From assembly GCA_023432725.1 (NCBI GenBank), contig JAEYUH010000152.1:1-5197 (forward strand): DNA of 5,197 nt, given 5' to 3'. Source of the stretch: Actinomycetes bacterium (GTDB lineage: Bacteria; Actinomycetota; Actinomycetes; Propionibacteriales; Propionibacteriaceae). Made by a program: the position numbers and the translations under genes. Under the pieces are notes generated by a model. That model saw only the letters and a program-made list of their open reading frames with translations. It ran no database searches and had not been told where the DNA came from. Every line of letters starts with the position of its first letter. Positions within the stretch are counted from its first letter, which is position 1. This document shows positions 1 to 5,115 of this stretch, piece after piece.

Positions 1-296
1 TCCTTTGCCTTGTTGGTCTGCAGGTGTCCGATCACCGACCAGCGCAGCCCCGGCAGGTCGGCCAGCGCGGCGGCCTTGGCCTTCGCCTCCTGCACCTTGT
101 TCTCGCCGAACTCGGTCATCCCCGCCAGGGCCGCGGCCCGCATCCTCGCCTCGTCCACCGTCTTGGAGACCGGCAGCAGCCGAACGCCGGACGGGTCGCG
201 CCCCGCCCGCGCACAGGCAGCGTCGATCCGGTCGCGCACCCCGGCGAGGTTCCTGGCCAGATCGGCAGCGGCGCCGGCGGTCGGGTGGTCCACCAT
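1..296 (-). CDS. yggS: YggS/PLPBP-family PLP homeostasis protein (3' end cut by window edge)
   Basis: Members of this family are cytosolic fold-type III pyridoxal-5'-phosphate carriers that help keep vitamin B6 and amino/keto acid pools balanced; they have no firmly established enzyme reaction. The 98 residues present cover the N-terminal part. L-L-P-V-S-K-T at about 40-46 carries the presumed PLP-binding Lys45, F-G-E-N-K-V-Q-E at 63-70 is the family signature, and W-S-V-I-G-H-L-Q-T-N-K at 86-96 is the next conserved block. About 230-250 residues are usual, so more than half lies outside the window. The ATG at 296 has no Shine-Dalgarno site, but a TATCCT box ends 6 bp upstream, which fits a leaderless transcript starting at the ATG; GTG at 293 is an alternative. 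In many actinobacteria the gene sits in the division cluster beside ftsZ, pgeF and sepF. Here its upstream neighbour is a divergent RHH regulator, so this may be a relocated or second copy. Family assignment is firm; the local role is inferred. Confidence 0.9.
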   Translation of the reverse strand, partial: MVDHPTAGAAADLARNLAGVRDRIDAACARAGRDPSGVRLLPVSKTVDEARMRAAALAGMTEFGENKVQEAKAKAAALADLPGLRWSVIGHLQTNKAK

Positions 297-302
297 GGCC
301 GC

Positions 303-330
303 AGGATAGCCCGGCCCGCCTGATGTCCGA
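303..330 (-). promoter_or_regulatory. Putative leaderless promoter of yggS
   Basis: On the minus strand TATCCT (308-303, 4 of 6 matches to TATAAT) lies 6 bp before the yggS ATG. CGGACA (330-325, 4 of 6 to TTGACA) lies 16 bp further upstream. If used, transcription would begin at or next to the start codon, which fits the lack of a ribosome-binding site. The -35 half overlaps the outermost operator half-site at 321-328. The boxes are seen in the sequence; promoter function is inferred. Confidence 0.4.
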
Positions 331-383
331 GTGACATCACCACAATCTTGTGTTGACACCACTCTGGTGTCATCATGGTGTCA
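321..383. promoter_or_regulatory. Phased operator array: six positions at 11-bp pitch
   Basis: Eight-base half-sites of the form TG-N4-CA begin at 321 (TGATGTCC), 332 (TGACATCA), 354 (TGACACCA), 365 (TGGTGTCA) and 376 (TGGTGTCA), all in steps of 11 or 22 bp. The empty position at 343 is centred on its own dyad, CACAATCTTGTG (341-352). Sites 321+332 form a 19-bp inverted repeat with one mismatch, and 354+365 form a perfect one (8-bp arms, CTC spacer). The two dyads are 33 bp apart centre to centre. Sites at 11-bp pitch are typical of RHH repressors such as Arc, and the next gene encodes an RHH protein. The array covers the putative yggS -35 region at one end and the A of the RHH start codon at the other. 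Autorepression with shared control of the divergent gene is therefore the likely role. The repeats are directly visible; the ligand is inferred. Confidence 0.75.
348..376 (+). promoter_or_regulatory. Putative promoter of the RHH-DUF4097 operon inside the operator
   Basis: TTGTGT (348-353) and CATCAT (371-376, 4 of 6 to TATAAT) are 17 bp apart, with the -10 box ending 6 bp before the ATG at 383; this would give a leaderless mRNA. A perfect TTGACA also occurs at 353-358, but a -10 at normal spacing from it would fall at 376-381 and place the start of transcription inside the gene. It may simply be part of the operator dyad. Either way the promoter is buried in the array, so bound repressor would block it. 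Confidence 0.35.
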
Positions 384-922
384 TGAACATCGATCCGTAC
401 ATCGAGAAGCTGCGGGGGGCGCTGAAGGCTGCCGCCGAGCTGGGCGGCGACGAGGCAAGGGCCGCCGCGGACCGGGTGGGCGTTGCGCTCGAGCCCGCCG
501 CACGGCTCGCCATCATGGAGGCGGTGACCCAGGCGGCCGCCGAGATCAGCTCGGAGCTCCCCTCCGGTTCGGTGGGCGTCCGGCTGGCCGGCGAAGGGCT
601 CGGGTTCGAGTTCCACGGCGGCGCCGAGAGCTACCCCGAGCCGGAGCCCGCTCCCGCAGCCGATGCCGACGACCCGCTCACCGCCCGGATCACGCTGCGA
701 CTCCCCGAGGCGGTCAAGACCAGGGTGGAGGAGTGCGCCTCCCAGTCCGGTGTCTCCCTCAACAGCTGGATCCTCGGCGTCCTGCGCGAGGCGACCAGCG
801 AGTCGGGCTGGACCGCCCGGATCAACCTGGGCGGCTCGCCGTTCCTCAACCTTCACGCCGGGATGTTCGACCCGGGCAAGCCGGGCAGGCGCCCCGGCAA
901 CCGCATGCAGGGCTGGGTCTAG
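383..922 (+). CDS. Ribbon-helix-helix (HicB-like/Arc-fold) DNA-binding regulator, 179 aa
   Basis: Likely a cytoplasmic transcriptional repressor of its own operon. The C-terminal half holds the RHH fold: strand A-R-I-T-L-R-L-P (101-108), in which Arg102, Thr104 and Arg106 alternate and would face the DNA major groove; helix A at about 109-121; a turn Q-S-G-V; and helix B from S-L-N-S-W (125-129) to about 138. A helical N-terminal region (1-58, Ala-rich) and a short strand-rich stretch (62-78) precede an acidic Pro/Ala linker (84-98). A basic Gly/Pro tail (164-177) follows. The ATG at 383 lacks a Shine-Dalgarno site. The frame is open back to a GTG at 350, but that would encode the operator and also has no ribosome site, so ATG and leaderless translation are preferred. 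The downstream DUF4097 gene follows after 25 bp. Proteins like this are often labelled HicB-family antitoxins, but no HicA-type toxin lies on either side. RHH assignment is strong; target and signal are inferred. Confidence 0.87.
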   Translation: MNIDPYIEKLRGALKAAAELGGDEARAAADRVGVALEPAARLAIMEAVTQAAAEISSELPSGSVGVRLAGEGLGFEFHGGAESYPEPEPAPAADADDPLTARITLRLPEAVKTRVEECASQSGVSLNSWILGVLREATSESGWTARINLGGSPFLNLHAGMFDPGKPGRRPGNRMQGWV

Positions 923-930
923 GACCCGGC

Positions 931-938
931 GGAAGGAG
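931..938 (+). promoter_or_regulatory. Strong ribosome-binding site of the DUF4097 gene
   Basis: GGAAGGAG ends 9 bp before the ATG at 948 and lies in the 25-bp gap after the RHH stop codon. It fixes the start of the second gene and contrasts with the apparently leaderless first gene, so the two proteins may be made at different rates from one mRNA. Confidence 0.8.
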
Positions 939-947
939 AGCACGACC

Positions 948-1778
948 ATGGAATACACCTTCGAGACCCCCGAGCCGGTCGACCTCTACCTGGAGCTCGA
1001 CCGGGGCCAGGTCACCGTCACCGCGGTGGCCACAGGGCAGTCCTCGCTCCGCGTCGAGGGCGACCAGCCCGAACGGCTCCAGGTCCACGCCGACGGCAAC
1101 CGGATCCGCGCCGTCGTGGAGCGCCGGTCGCTGTTCGACTTCGCCCCGTCCTTGCGGGTGTGGGTGACGGTGCCCGTCGAGAGCAGGGCAGCGGTGAGGA
1201 CCGGCTCGGCAGGGGTCGCCGCTGCGGGACGGCTGGCGGAGGCGACGGTGACCAGCGGCTCCGGCGACGTCGAAGTAGCGGAGGCGGGCACGGCCAACCT
1301 GCAGACCGGCTCCGGACAGGTCAGGGTCGGCACCGTGGGACAGTTGCGCGCCAAGACCGGCTCGGGCGATGTCACGGTCGGCGAGGTCGCGGGGCCGGCG
1401 CTCCTCCACAGCGGATCGGGGAACCTCAGGCTCGGTCACGCCAGGGCCAACGCCTCGCTCAAGACGGCCTCGGGAGACATCGCGGTCGAGGTGGCCGACG
1501 CCGACCTCGTGACCACCACGGCCAGTGGCGACATCGCGGTCTCGCGGGTCAGCCGGGGAGACATCACGGGGTCCTCCGCCTCCGGCTCGCTGCGGATCGG
1601 GGTGCCCCCCGCCGTGCCGGTGTGGACCGACATCTCAACCCTCACCGGCAGGATCAGTTCCGATCTGGCCGGCGCGGGACGTCCGCAGGCAGGCCAGGAC
1701 CACCTGCGACTGCGGGCGAAGACGGTCAGCGGGGACGTCCGGCTCGAGCAGCTGCAGAACCCTGACGTGCTGCGCTGA
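948..1778 (+). CDS. DUF4097-family beta-strand repeat (adhesin-like solenoid) protein, cytoplasmic, 276 aa
   Basis: Exact function unknown. The N-terminal part (1-80) is strand-rich, with F-E-T-P-E-P-V-D-L at 5-13 and V-W-V-T-V-P-V-E at 71-78, as in DUF4097 proteins. A ladder of T/S-x-S-G-D/N-hydrophobic rungs follows, with the second Gly of each at 106, 123, 140, 158, 176, 194 and 213. The step of 17-19 residues fits a right-handed beta-solenoid. After an irregular loop (214-256) a last rung, K-T-V-S-G-D-V-R-L, caps the protein at 258-266. There is no signal peptide, membrane segment, LPxTG or lipobox, so despite the 'putative adhesin' label this member should stay in the cytoplasm. It is the second gene of an operon with the RHH regulator, which suggests that it binds or senses something for that regulator, or is the effector under its control. 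It converges on the 1787-2989 gene with only 8 bp between stop codons. Family call is firm; role is open. Confidence 0.88.
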   Translation: MEYTFETPEPVDLYLELDRGQVTVTAVATGQSSLRVEGDQPERLQVHADGNRIRAVVERRSLFDFAPSLRVWVTVPVESRAAVRTGSAGVAAAGRLAEATVTSGSGDVEVAEAGTANLQTGSGQVRVGTVGQLRAKTGSGDVTVGEVAGPALLHSGSGNLRLGHARANASLKTASGDIAVEVADADLVTTTASGDIAVSRVSRGDITGSSASGSLRIGVPPAVPVWTDISTLTGRISSDLAGAGRPQAGQDHLRLRAKTVSGDVRLEQLQNPDVLR

Positions 1779-1790
1779 GCCACCGCTCAG
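1775..1790. terminator. Compact convergent hairpin containing both stop codons
   Basis: CTGAGC (1775-1780) and GCTCAG (1785-1790) form a perfect 6-bp stem with a 4-base loop (CACC). The left arm holds the TGA of the DUF4097 gene and the right arm holds the TGA (read on the minus strand) of the membrane-protein gene. There is no T-tract on either side, which is common for actinobacterial terminators, so a bidirectional terminator is plausible. The stem is short and function is inferred. Confidence 0.45.
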
Positions 1791-2989
1791 GCGAACTGGA
1801 CGGTCACCTTCTCGCCGGTGAGGTCGGCTCGCATCCGGGTCAGCCGGACGCTCGCCTTCCAGCGGGAGCCGTCGGTGCCCCGCACTTCGCCGCGCACCAC
1901 GATGTCGATCCGCGCGGACGCCGACCCCGGGTGGTCGAGGACCAGGTCCAACTCGTCGAGCTGGTCGGCCCCGGAGTGCACCGACCACCGCATCGTCGAC
2001 TCCTTGAGCTTGGTGCCCTTGGGGTTGGTGAGAGCGAAGCCGCAGTCCTTCGGATTCAACTCGCGACGCTTGACGCAGGCCTTGAGGTGCGCGGTCCCTG
2101 CGGCCGAGATCTCCTGCCTGCCGGTTTCGCTCAGCACCAGCTCGGCGGTCAGCTCGGGGGTCCCCGTCGTGGTCTCGATCACGAACCCCGGGTTCTCGAC
2201 GGCGTACCGCTCGGCGGTGGTGCCAACCGTGTAGGTGCCGGGGAACAGTGCCGGCTCGGTGCTGGTGACGGTGGCGCCGCTGATGGTCAGCGGTACCTCA
2301 CGCAGCCGTAGTGCGGTCAGGTCGAGCGTCGCGGCGACCCGGGCCAGGCGCCAGACCTCGCCCTGCCTCACCACCTCGTAGGCGGTGCTGACGGTGTGGT
2401 CGCCGAGGCGGTAGCGCGCCGAGACGAACTGGCGCGGGGCGTCATTGGTCGCCTCGCCGACCTCGAGCCCTGTCAGCGGCGCCGCCGCGAGGGCCGCGTC
2501 CAGCATCTCGTCGGTGAGCAGGCTGGTGTCGTCGGGTGGGGCGGCGGCGAAGCCGAGGGCCGCGTCGGCGTCCCCGGCGGCCAGCGCCCTGAGGTAGCCG
2601 CGGACGGCTCCCGCGGCGGTCGCGTCCGGCGCCGTGGGTGTCGGTGAGGGCGCGATCGGATTGCCGGTCGGCCCCCAGACCAGGTAGGCGCCGAGCACGG
2701 CGAGCACGAACAGGCCGGACGCCACCCCGATCAGCACGGTCAGCCACGGGCTGGCGCCACGGCCACCTGGACGGCGGTTGCGGAGCCGGGGACGCCCCGG
2801 TGCCGGCCCGGAGGGAGTGGGGGCCGCCGGTCCGGGCTGGATGCCCTGGGTGGCGATATAGGGGAAGCCGGTCTCGGCGGGGCTTGCGGGCGCGTCATGG
2901 CCGTCCGCCGGTGCCTCAAGACCCGCGGACAGCGGTGCGGCCTTCGCCCTGCCAGGGTGGTAGGGGTTCGCCGAGTTGTCGTCGGTCAC
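1787..2989 (-). CDS. Single-pass membrane protein with Pro-rich cytoplasmic N-terminus and large outer domain, 400 aa, function unknown
   Basis: I do not recognise a named gene. Residues 1-80 are low-complexity, rich in Pro, Ala and Gly, and end in a basic stretch R-L-R-N-R-R-P-G-G-R (68-77). One membrane helix follows (about 82-105, T-V-L-I-G-V-A-S-G-L-F-V-L-A-V-L), with the basic side in the cytoplasm. A Pro/Thr linker (109-122) leads to a segment at 123-225 whose pattern, G-A-V-R-G-Y-L-R-A-L-A-A-G-D-A-D-A-A-L and later G-E-V-W-R-L, resembles NTF2/DUF4878-like lipoprotein domains. Residues 230-400 are strand-rich; F-P-G-T-Y-T-V at 249-255 recalls the repeated outer domains of TcaA-like proteins. 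Cys305 and Cys316 are the only cysteines and could form a disulfide outside the cell. GTG at 2989 is chosen because AGGGGG lies 5 bp upstream and the 38 extra residues of the longer frame look like non-coding translation. A cell-envelope or cell-wall sensing role is possible but not shown. Confidence 0.8.
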   Translation of the reverse strand: MTDDNSANPYHPGRAKAAPLSAGLEAPADGHDAPASPAETGFPYIATQGIQPGPAAPTPSGPAPGRPRLRNRRPGGRGASPWLTVLIGVASGLFVLAVLGAYLVWGPTGNPIAPSPTPTAPDATAAGAVRGYLRALAAGDADAALGFAAAPPDDTSLLTDEMLDAALAAAPLTGLEVGEATNDAPRQFVSARYRLGDHTVSTAYEVVRQGEVWRLARVAATLDLTALRLREVPLTISGATVTSTEPALFPGTYTVGTTAERYAVENPGFVIETTTGTPELTAELVLSETGRQEISAAGTAHLKACVKRRELNPKDCGFALTNPKGTKLKESTMRWSVHSGADQLDELDLVLDHPGSASARIDIVVRGEVRGTDGSRWKASVRLTRMRADLTGEKVTVQFA

Positions 2990-2994
2990 ACCCA

Positions 2995-3000
2995 CCCCCT
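2995..3000 (-). promoter_or_regulatory. Ribosome-binding site deciding the GTG start at 2989
   Basis: On the minus strand AGGGGG (3000-2995) stands 5 bp before GTG at 2989. The open frame continues upstream to 3103, overlapping the end of the MATE gene, but no comparable site precedes any earlier start. This supports the 400-residue protein. Confidence 0.6.
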
Positions 3001-3004
3001 GGTC

Positions 3005-3100
3005 CGTGATCCGAACGCCCGACCCCTCACGATACCGACCTATCCCATGCCGGTAGCTGTCACTCGCCCTTGTTTGGCGGCGGTTCTCGGTCGGATCACG
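3005..3100. repeat. 10-bp inverted repeat bracketing the gap between MATE and membrane-protein genes
   Basis: CGTGATCCGA (3005-3014) and TCGGATCACG (3091-3100) are perfect inverted copies separated by 76 bp. The right arm spans the stop codon of the MATE gene and the left arm lies just upstream of the ribosome site of the next gene. A second, nested pair, CCGACC (3035-3040) and GGTCGG (3089-3094), overlaps the right arm. The arms could pair in RNA or bind a dimeric protein, or be chance. Confidence 0.35.
3029..3063 (-). promoter_or_regulatory. Possible promoter for the 1787-2989 gene
   Basis: In the 106-bp gap after the MATE gene the minus strand has GTGACA (3063-3058, 5 of 6 to TTGACA) and TATCGT (3034-3029, 4 of 6 to TATAAT). 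The spacer is 23 bp, longer than normal, so the two boxes may not belong together. TATCGT alone would give a leader of about 33 bases ending in the ribosome site. Weak support. Confidence 0.25.
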
Positions 3101-4418
3101 CACCCAGTCGCTGCCACGCGGTGCCGCGGGCCCGCCACCCGAGGGTGGCGAGCCGGCTCAGGGCCAGCCCGCCGTAGGCCAGCCACAGCCAGATCAGGTC
3201 GGCCCCGGTCAGCGCCACGGCGAGCGCGAGCGGGACATAGCTGACCAGGTTGACCAGGCTCGCCAGGGCGAGGTAGCGGGCATCGCCGGCCCCGATCAGG
3301 ACGCCGTCAAGAACGAAGACCACGGCGCTGACCACGGTGAGCGCCGCCAGCAGCGGGAGCACCCCCGCCACCTGGGAGAGCACTGCAGCATCCGGGGTGA
3401 AGATGCCGAGGTAGAGCCGGTGGCCCGCCCAGAGCGCGAGCCCGCCGACCAGGCCGATCCCGATCGCCCAGGAGATCAACCGGCGCAACAGCACGCCGAC
3501 GACGTCTGCCCGCCCGGCTCCGAGGTACCGCCCGACCAGTGCCTGGGCAGCGATCGCGACGGCGTCCATCGCGAAGACCAGCAGCATCCACAGGCTGTTG
3601 AGGATCTGGTGTGCGGCCAGCGCCGTGGTCCCCATCCTCGCCGCGACTCCGGTGGTGAGCAGCAGCGCCGCCTGCAGCCCGGCGGTCCGGACCAGCAGCC
3701 ACTGACCGCTGCGGGCTGCCGACAGCACCCCGCCCGGACGCCACTGCCAGTGCACCTCCCTGCGCCGCGCCCCGCGCAGCACCGCCAGTGCCAGGAAGCC
3801 CGCCGCGGCGTACTGCGAGACCACGGTGCCGGTGGCCGCGCCGGCGATGCCCCAGCCCAGCCCGAACACCAGCCAGAGGTTGAGCCCGACGTTGACCAGG
3901 TTCATCCCGACCACCACCAGCAGGGGCGTCCTGGTGTCCTGCAGCCCCCGCAACACGCCGGTGGCGGCCAGCACCACCAACGCGGCGGGGAAGCCCAGCG
4001 CTACCGTCCGCAGGTAGACCACCGCCTGCTCGGCGACCTCGGGGGACACCCGGTACAGCCCGATGATCGGCTCCGCGAGCCAGGCGACGGTTGCGGCGAG
4101 CGCCGTGCCGATCCCTGCGCCGAGCGTGATGCCGTCAAGGCCGCCGGCCAGCGCCCCGCGCAGGTCGCCCGCGCCCAGCCGCCGGGACACTGTGGCAGTG
4201 GTGCCGTACGCGAGGAAGACGCACAACCCGAGGACCACCCCGATCACGCTGGCGGCCACGCCGAGCCCGGCCAGGGCGACGGTGGAGACGTGGCCGATGA
4301 TCGCCGAGTCGGCCAGGACGAGCAGCGGCTCGGCCAGCAGGGTGGCGAAGGCGGGGATCGCCAGCGCCAGCACCTCGGCGTCCAGCGAGCGCCCCCCGGA
4401 CCGATCCTGACGCGGCAC
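3096..4418 (-). CDS. MATE-family (DinF-type) multidrug/toxin efflux transporter, 440 aa
   Basis: Cytoplasmic-membrane antiporter expected to export a small, often cationic or lipophilic compound in exchange for H+ or Na+. The length and the run of about twelve hydrophobic helices in two similar halves fit the family. In helix 1, P-L-L-V-L-A-D-S-A-I-I-G-H (31-43) carries Asp37, which corresponds to the conserved helix-1 Asp of DinF-type members. Other family marks are G-V-L-R-G-L-Q-D-T-R-T-P (154-165), A-A-H-Q-I (268-272), A-Q-A-L-V-G-R-Y-L-G-A-G (291-302) and D-G-V-L-I-G-A-G-D (371-379). The start is GTG at 4418, 8 bp after the stop of the CrtO-like gene. No Shine-Dalgarno site is seen, so translation is probably coupled to that gene; GTG at codon 16 is a less likely alternative. 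No truncation or frameshift is seen. Family is certain. The substrate is unknown, and the link to a lipid-modifying neighbour makes a lipid-linked or pigment-like substrate a possibility. Confidence 0.93.
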   Translation of the reverse strand: MPRQDRSGGRSLDAEVLALAIPAFATLLAEPLLVLADSAIIGHVSTVALAGLGVAASVIGVVLGLCVFLAYGTTATVSRRLGAGDLRGALAGGLDGITLGAGIGTALAATVAWLAEPIIGLYRVSPEVAEQAVVYLRTVALGFPAALVVLAATGVLRGLQDTRTPLLVVVGMNLVNVGLNLWLVFGLGWGIAGAATGTVVSQYAAAGFLALAVLRGARRREVHWQWRPGGVLSAARSGQWLLVRTAGLQAALLLTTGVAARMGTTALAAHQILNSLWMLLVFAMDAVAIAAQALVGRYLGAGRADVVGVLLRRLISWAIGIGLVGGLALWAGHRLYLGIFTPDAAVLSQVAGVLPLLAALTVVSAVVFVLDGVLIGAGDARYLALASLVNLVSYVPLALAVALTGADLIWLWLAYGGLALSRLATLGWRARGTAWQRLGA

Positions 4419-4426
4419 GAAGGCGG

Positions 4427-4957
4427 TCAGGCTGTGACGGGGCTGAGTTCGCCGTCGCCCTCGGCGGTGGCCAGTTCGCGGCGCTCAATCCGGCCGAGGA
4501 TCCGCTGCAGCCTCGGCCGGTTGTAGCGCTGGATGAGTATGAATGGCAGGTTGCCGGCCACGGCGATGACAAGGCAGGTCATCCACAGGTCGAGCGGCGT
4601 CCACAGCCGCATCAGCACCACCGAACCCACCGCCCGCAGATGGTTGGACTCGGCGCGACAGGTCTCGGTGATGAACCGCCGCAGGTAGTGGTGGTTGGAC
4701 TCGGTGAGCCGCTTCTTGGAGAACCGGTCCCAGGTGTCGAGGGCGGGCAGCCTGTCCTTCCAGCGGTCGATCCGCAGCAGGCTGCGGTACACCTCGCCCT
4801 CCCGCTCCCAGTCACGGGTGCGGAACAGCCACCGTTCGGGGCGGAAGTAGCGCTCGGGGATGACAACATCGACCCACGCTCGGACCACTACCAGAACTGT
4901 GTAGACGATGCAGTTGACCCAGAACAGCGTCCAGCTCGCGTCGTTCTGAAAGAGCAC
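4427..4957 (-). CDS. CrtO-like (glycosyl-4,4'-diaponeurosporenoate acyltransferase family) membrane protein, 176 aa
   Basis: In staphylococci CrtO attaches a fatty acid to glycosyl-diaponeurosporenoate in staphyloxanthin synthesis. Most actinobacterial homologues are untested. The protein has an N-terminal membrane helix (about 9-27), a polar centre and a hydrophobic hairpin region (about 109-143), then a basic C-terminus. The conserved centre is visible: I-D-R-W-K-D-R-L-P (63-71), R-F-S-K-K-R-L (78-84) and R-R-F-I-T-E-T-C-R-A-E-S-N-H (93-106), with the E-T-x-R-x-E-x-x-H pattern typical of the family. GTG at 4957 is chosen because AGGAGGT ends 7 bp upstream. The in-frame ATG at 4981 lies inside a TAGAAT promoter box and before that ribosome site, so it is unlikely. 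The MATE gene follows after 8 bp. No other carotenoid genes are visible, so a different glycolipid or hydroxyl acceptor is quite possible. Family likely; reaction inferred. Confidence 0.75.
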   Translation of the reverse strand: MLFQNDASWTLFWVNCIVYTVLVVVRAWVDVVIPERYFRPERWLFRTRDWEREGEVYRSLLRIDRWKDRLPALDTWDRFSKKRLTESNHHYLRRFITETCRAESNHLRAVGSVVLMRLWTPLDLWMTCLVIAVAGNLPFILIQRYNRPRLQRILGRIERRELATAEGDGELSPVTA

Positions 4958-4964
4958 CCTGCCC

Positions 4965-4985
4965 ACCTCCTGACCTCCCATTCTA
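4965..4985 (-). promoter_or_regulatory. Promoter -10 box and ribosome site of the CrtO-like/MATE operon
   Basis: On the minus strand TAGAAT (4985-4980, 5 of 6 to TATAAT) is followed by AGGAGGT (4971-4965) and GTG at 4957. Transcription would start near 4973, giving a leader of roughly 16 bases that is almost only the ribosome site. No good -35 box is seen at normal distance (CGAGGG at 17 bp). This arrangement decides the start codon of the CrtO-like gene. Confidence 0.55.
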
Positions 4986-5035
4986 GGCCGGGGCCGGGGC
5001 GGCCCTCGTTGCCCGTCCGTGCCCGGCGCGGCAAG

Positions 5036-5041
5036 TAAGGT
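5036..5041 (+). promoter_or_regulatory. Possible -10 box for the rightmost gene
   Basis: TAAGGT fits the TA-N3-T pattern common in actinobacteria. It would start transcription near 5048 and give a leader of about 60 bases carrying the short upstream ORF. A TTGCCC at 5009-5014 is 21 bp away, too far for a standard -35. Weak support. The 154-bp gap between the divergent genes otherwise holds only G/C-rich sequence. Confidence 0.3.
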
Positions 5042-5085
5042 GGACGGGTAGCCGCGAGGGTCGCGGCGTCCGGTGAGGGAGTTCG

Positions 5086-5115
5086 ATGCAGGCTGTCGTT
5101 GGAGTGCAGCGATGA
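5086..5115 (+). CDS. Possible 9-residue upstream ORF coupled to the next gene
   Basis: ATG at 5086 opens a frame of nine codons (M-Q-A-V-V-G-V-Q-R) that ends in TGA at 5113-5115. The stop overlaps the ATG of the next gene as ATGA. GAGGGAG (5075-5081) lies 4 bp before its start, a usable ribosome site. It could be a translational-coupling leader. No runs of a single amino acid codon or attenuator hairpin are seen, so classical attenuation is not supported. It may be chance. Confidence 0.3.
   Translation: MQAVVGVQR

Noticed and set aside
350..382. GTG start at 350 for the RHH gene, adding 11 residues
   Set aside because: The extension would translate the palindromic operator and has no ribosome site; ATG at 383 gives a sensible N-terminus.
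116..958. Long minus-strand open frame of 280 codons opposite the RHH gene
   Set aside because: It is antisense to two well-supported genes (yggS in another frame and the RHH gene), has no recognisable domain and runs through the operator array; long shadow frames are expected at this GC content.
383..1778. HicA/HicB or other toxin-antitoxin locus
   Set aside because: The RHH protein resembles an antitoxin only in fold. No small basic toxin gene (HicA, RelE, PIN or similar) is present on either side, and the partner is a 276-residue beta-solenoid.
948..1778. Surface adhesin
   Set aside because: The DUF4097 protein has no signal peptide, membrane helix, lipobox or wall-sorting signal, so surface location is not supported.
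2990..3103. Longer N-terminus for the membrane protein, overlapping the MATE gene
   Set aside because: The 38 added residues lack a ribosome site and overlap the neighbour; AGGGGG before GTG 2989 fits better.
3420..4526. Plus-strand open frame of 368 codons opposite the MATE gene
   Set aside because: Its translation is a low-complexity Gln/Pro/Arg/Gly/Asp mix typical of the antisense of a GC-rich membrane protein gene, and the MATE gene is certain.
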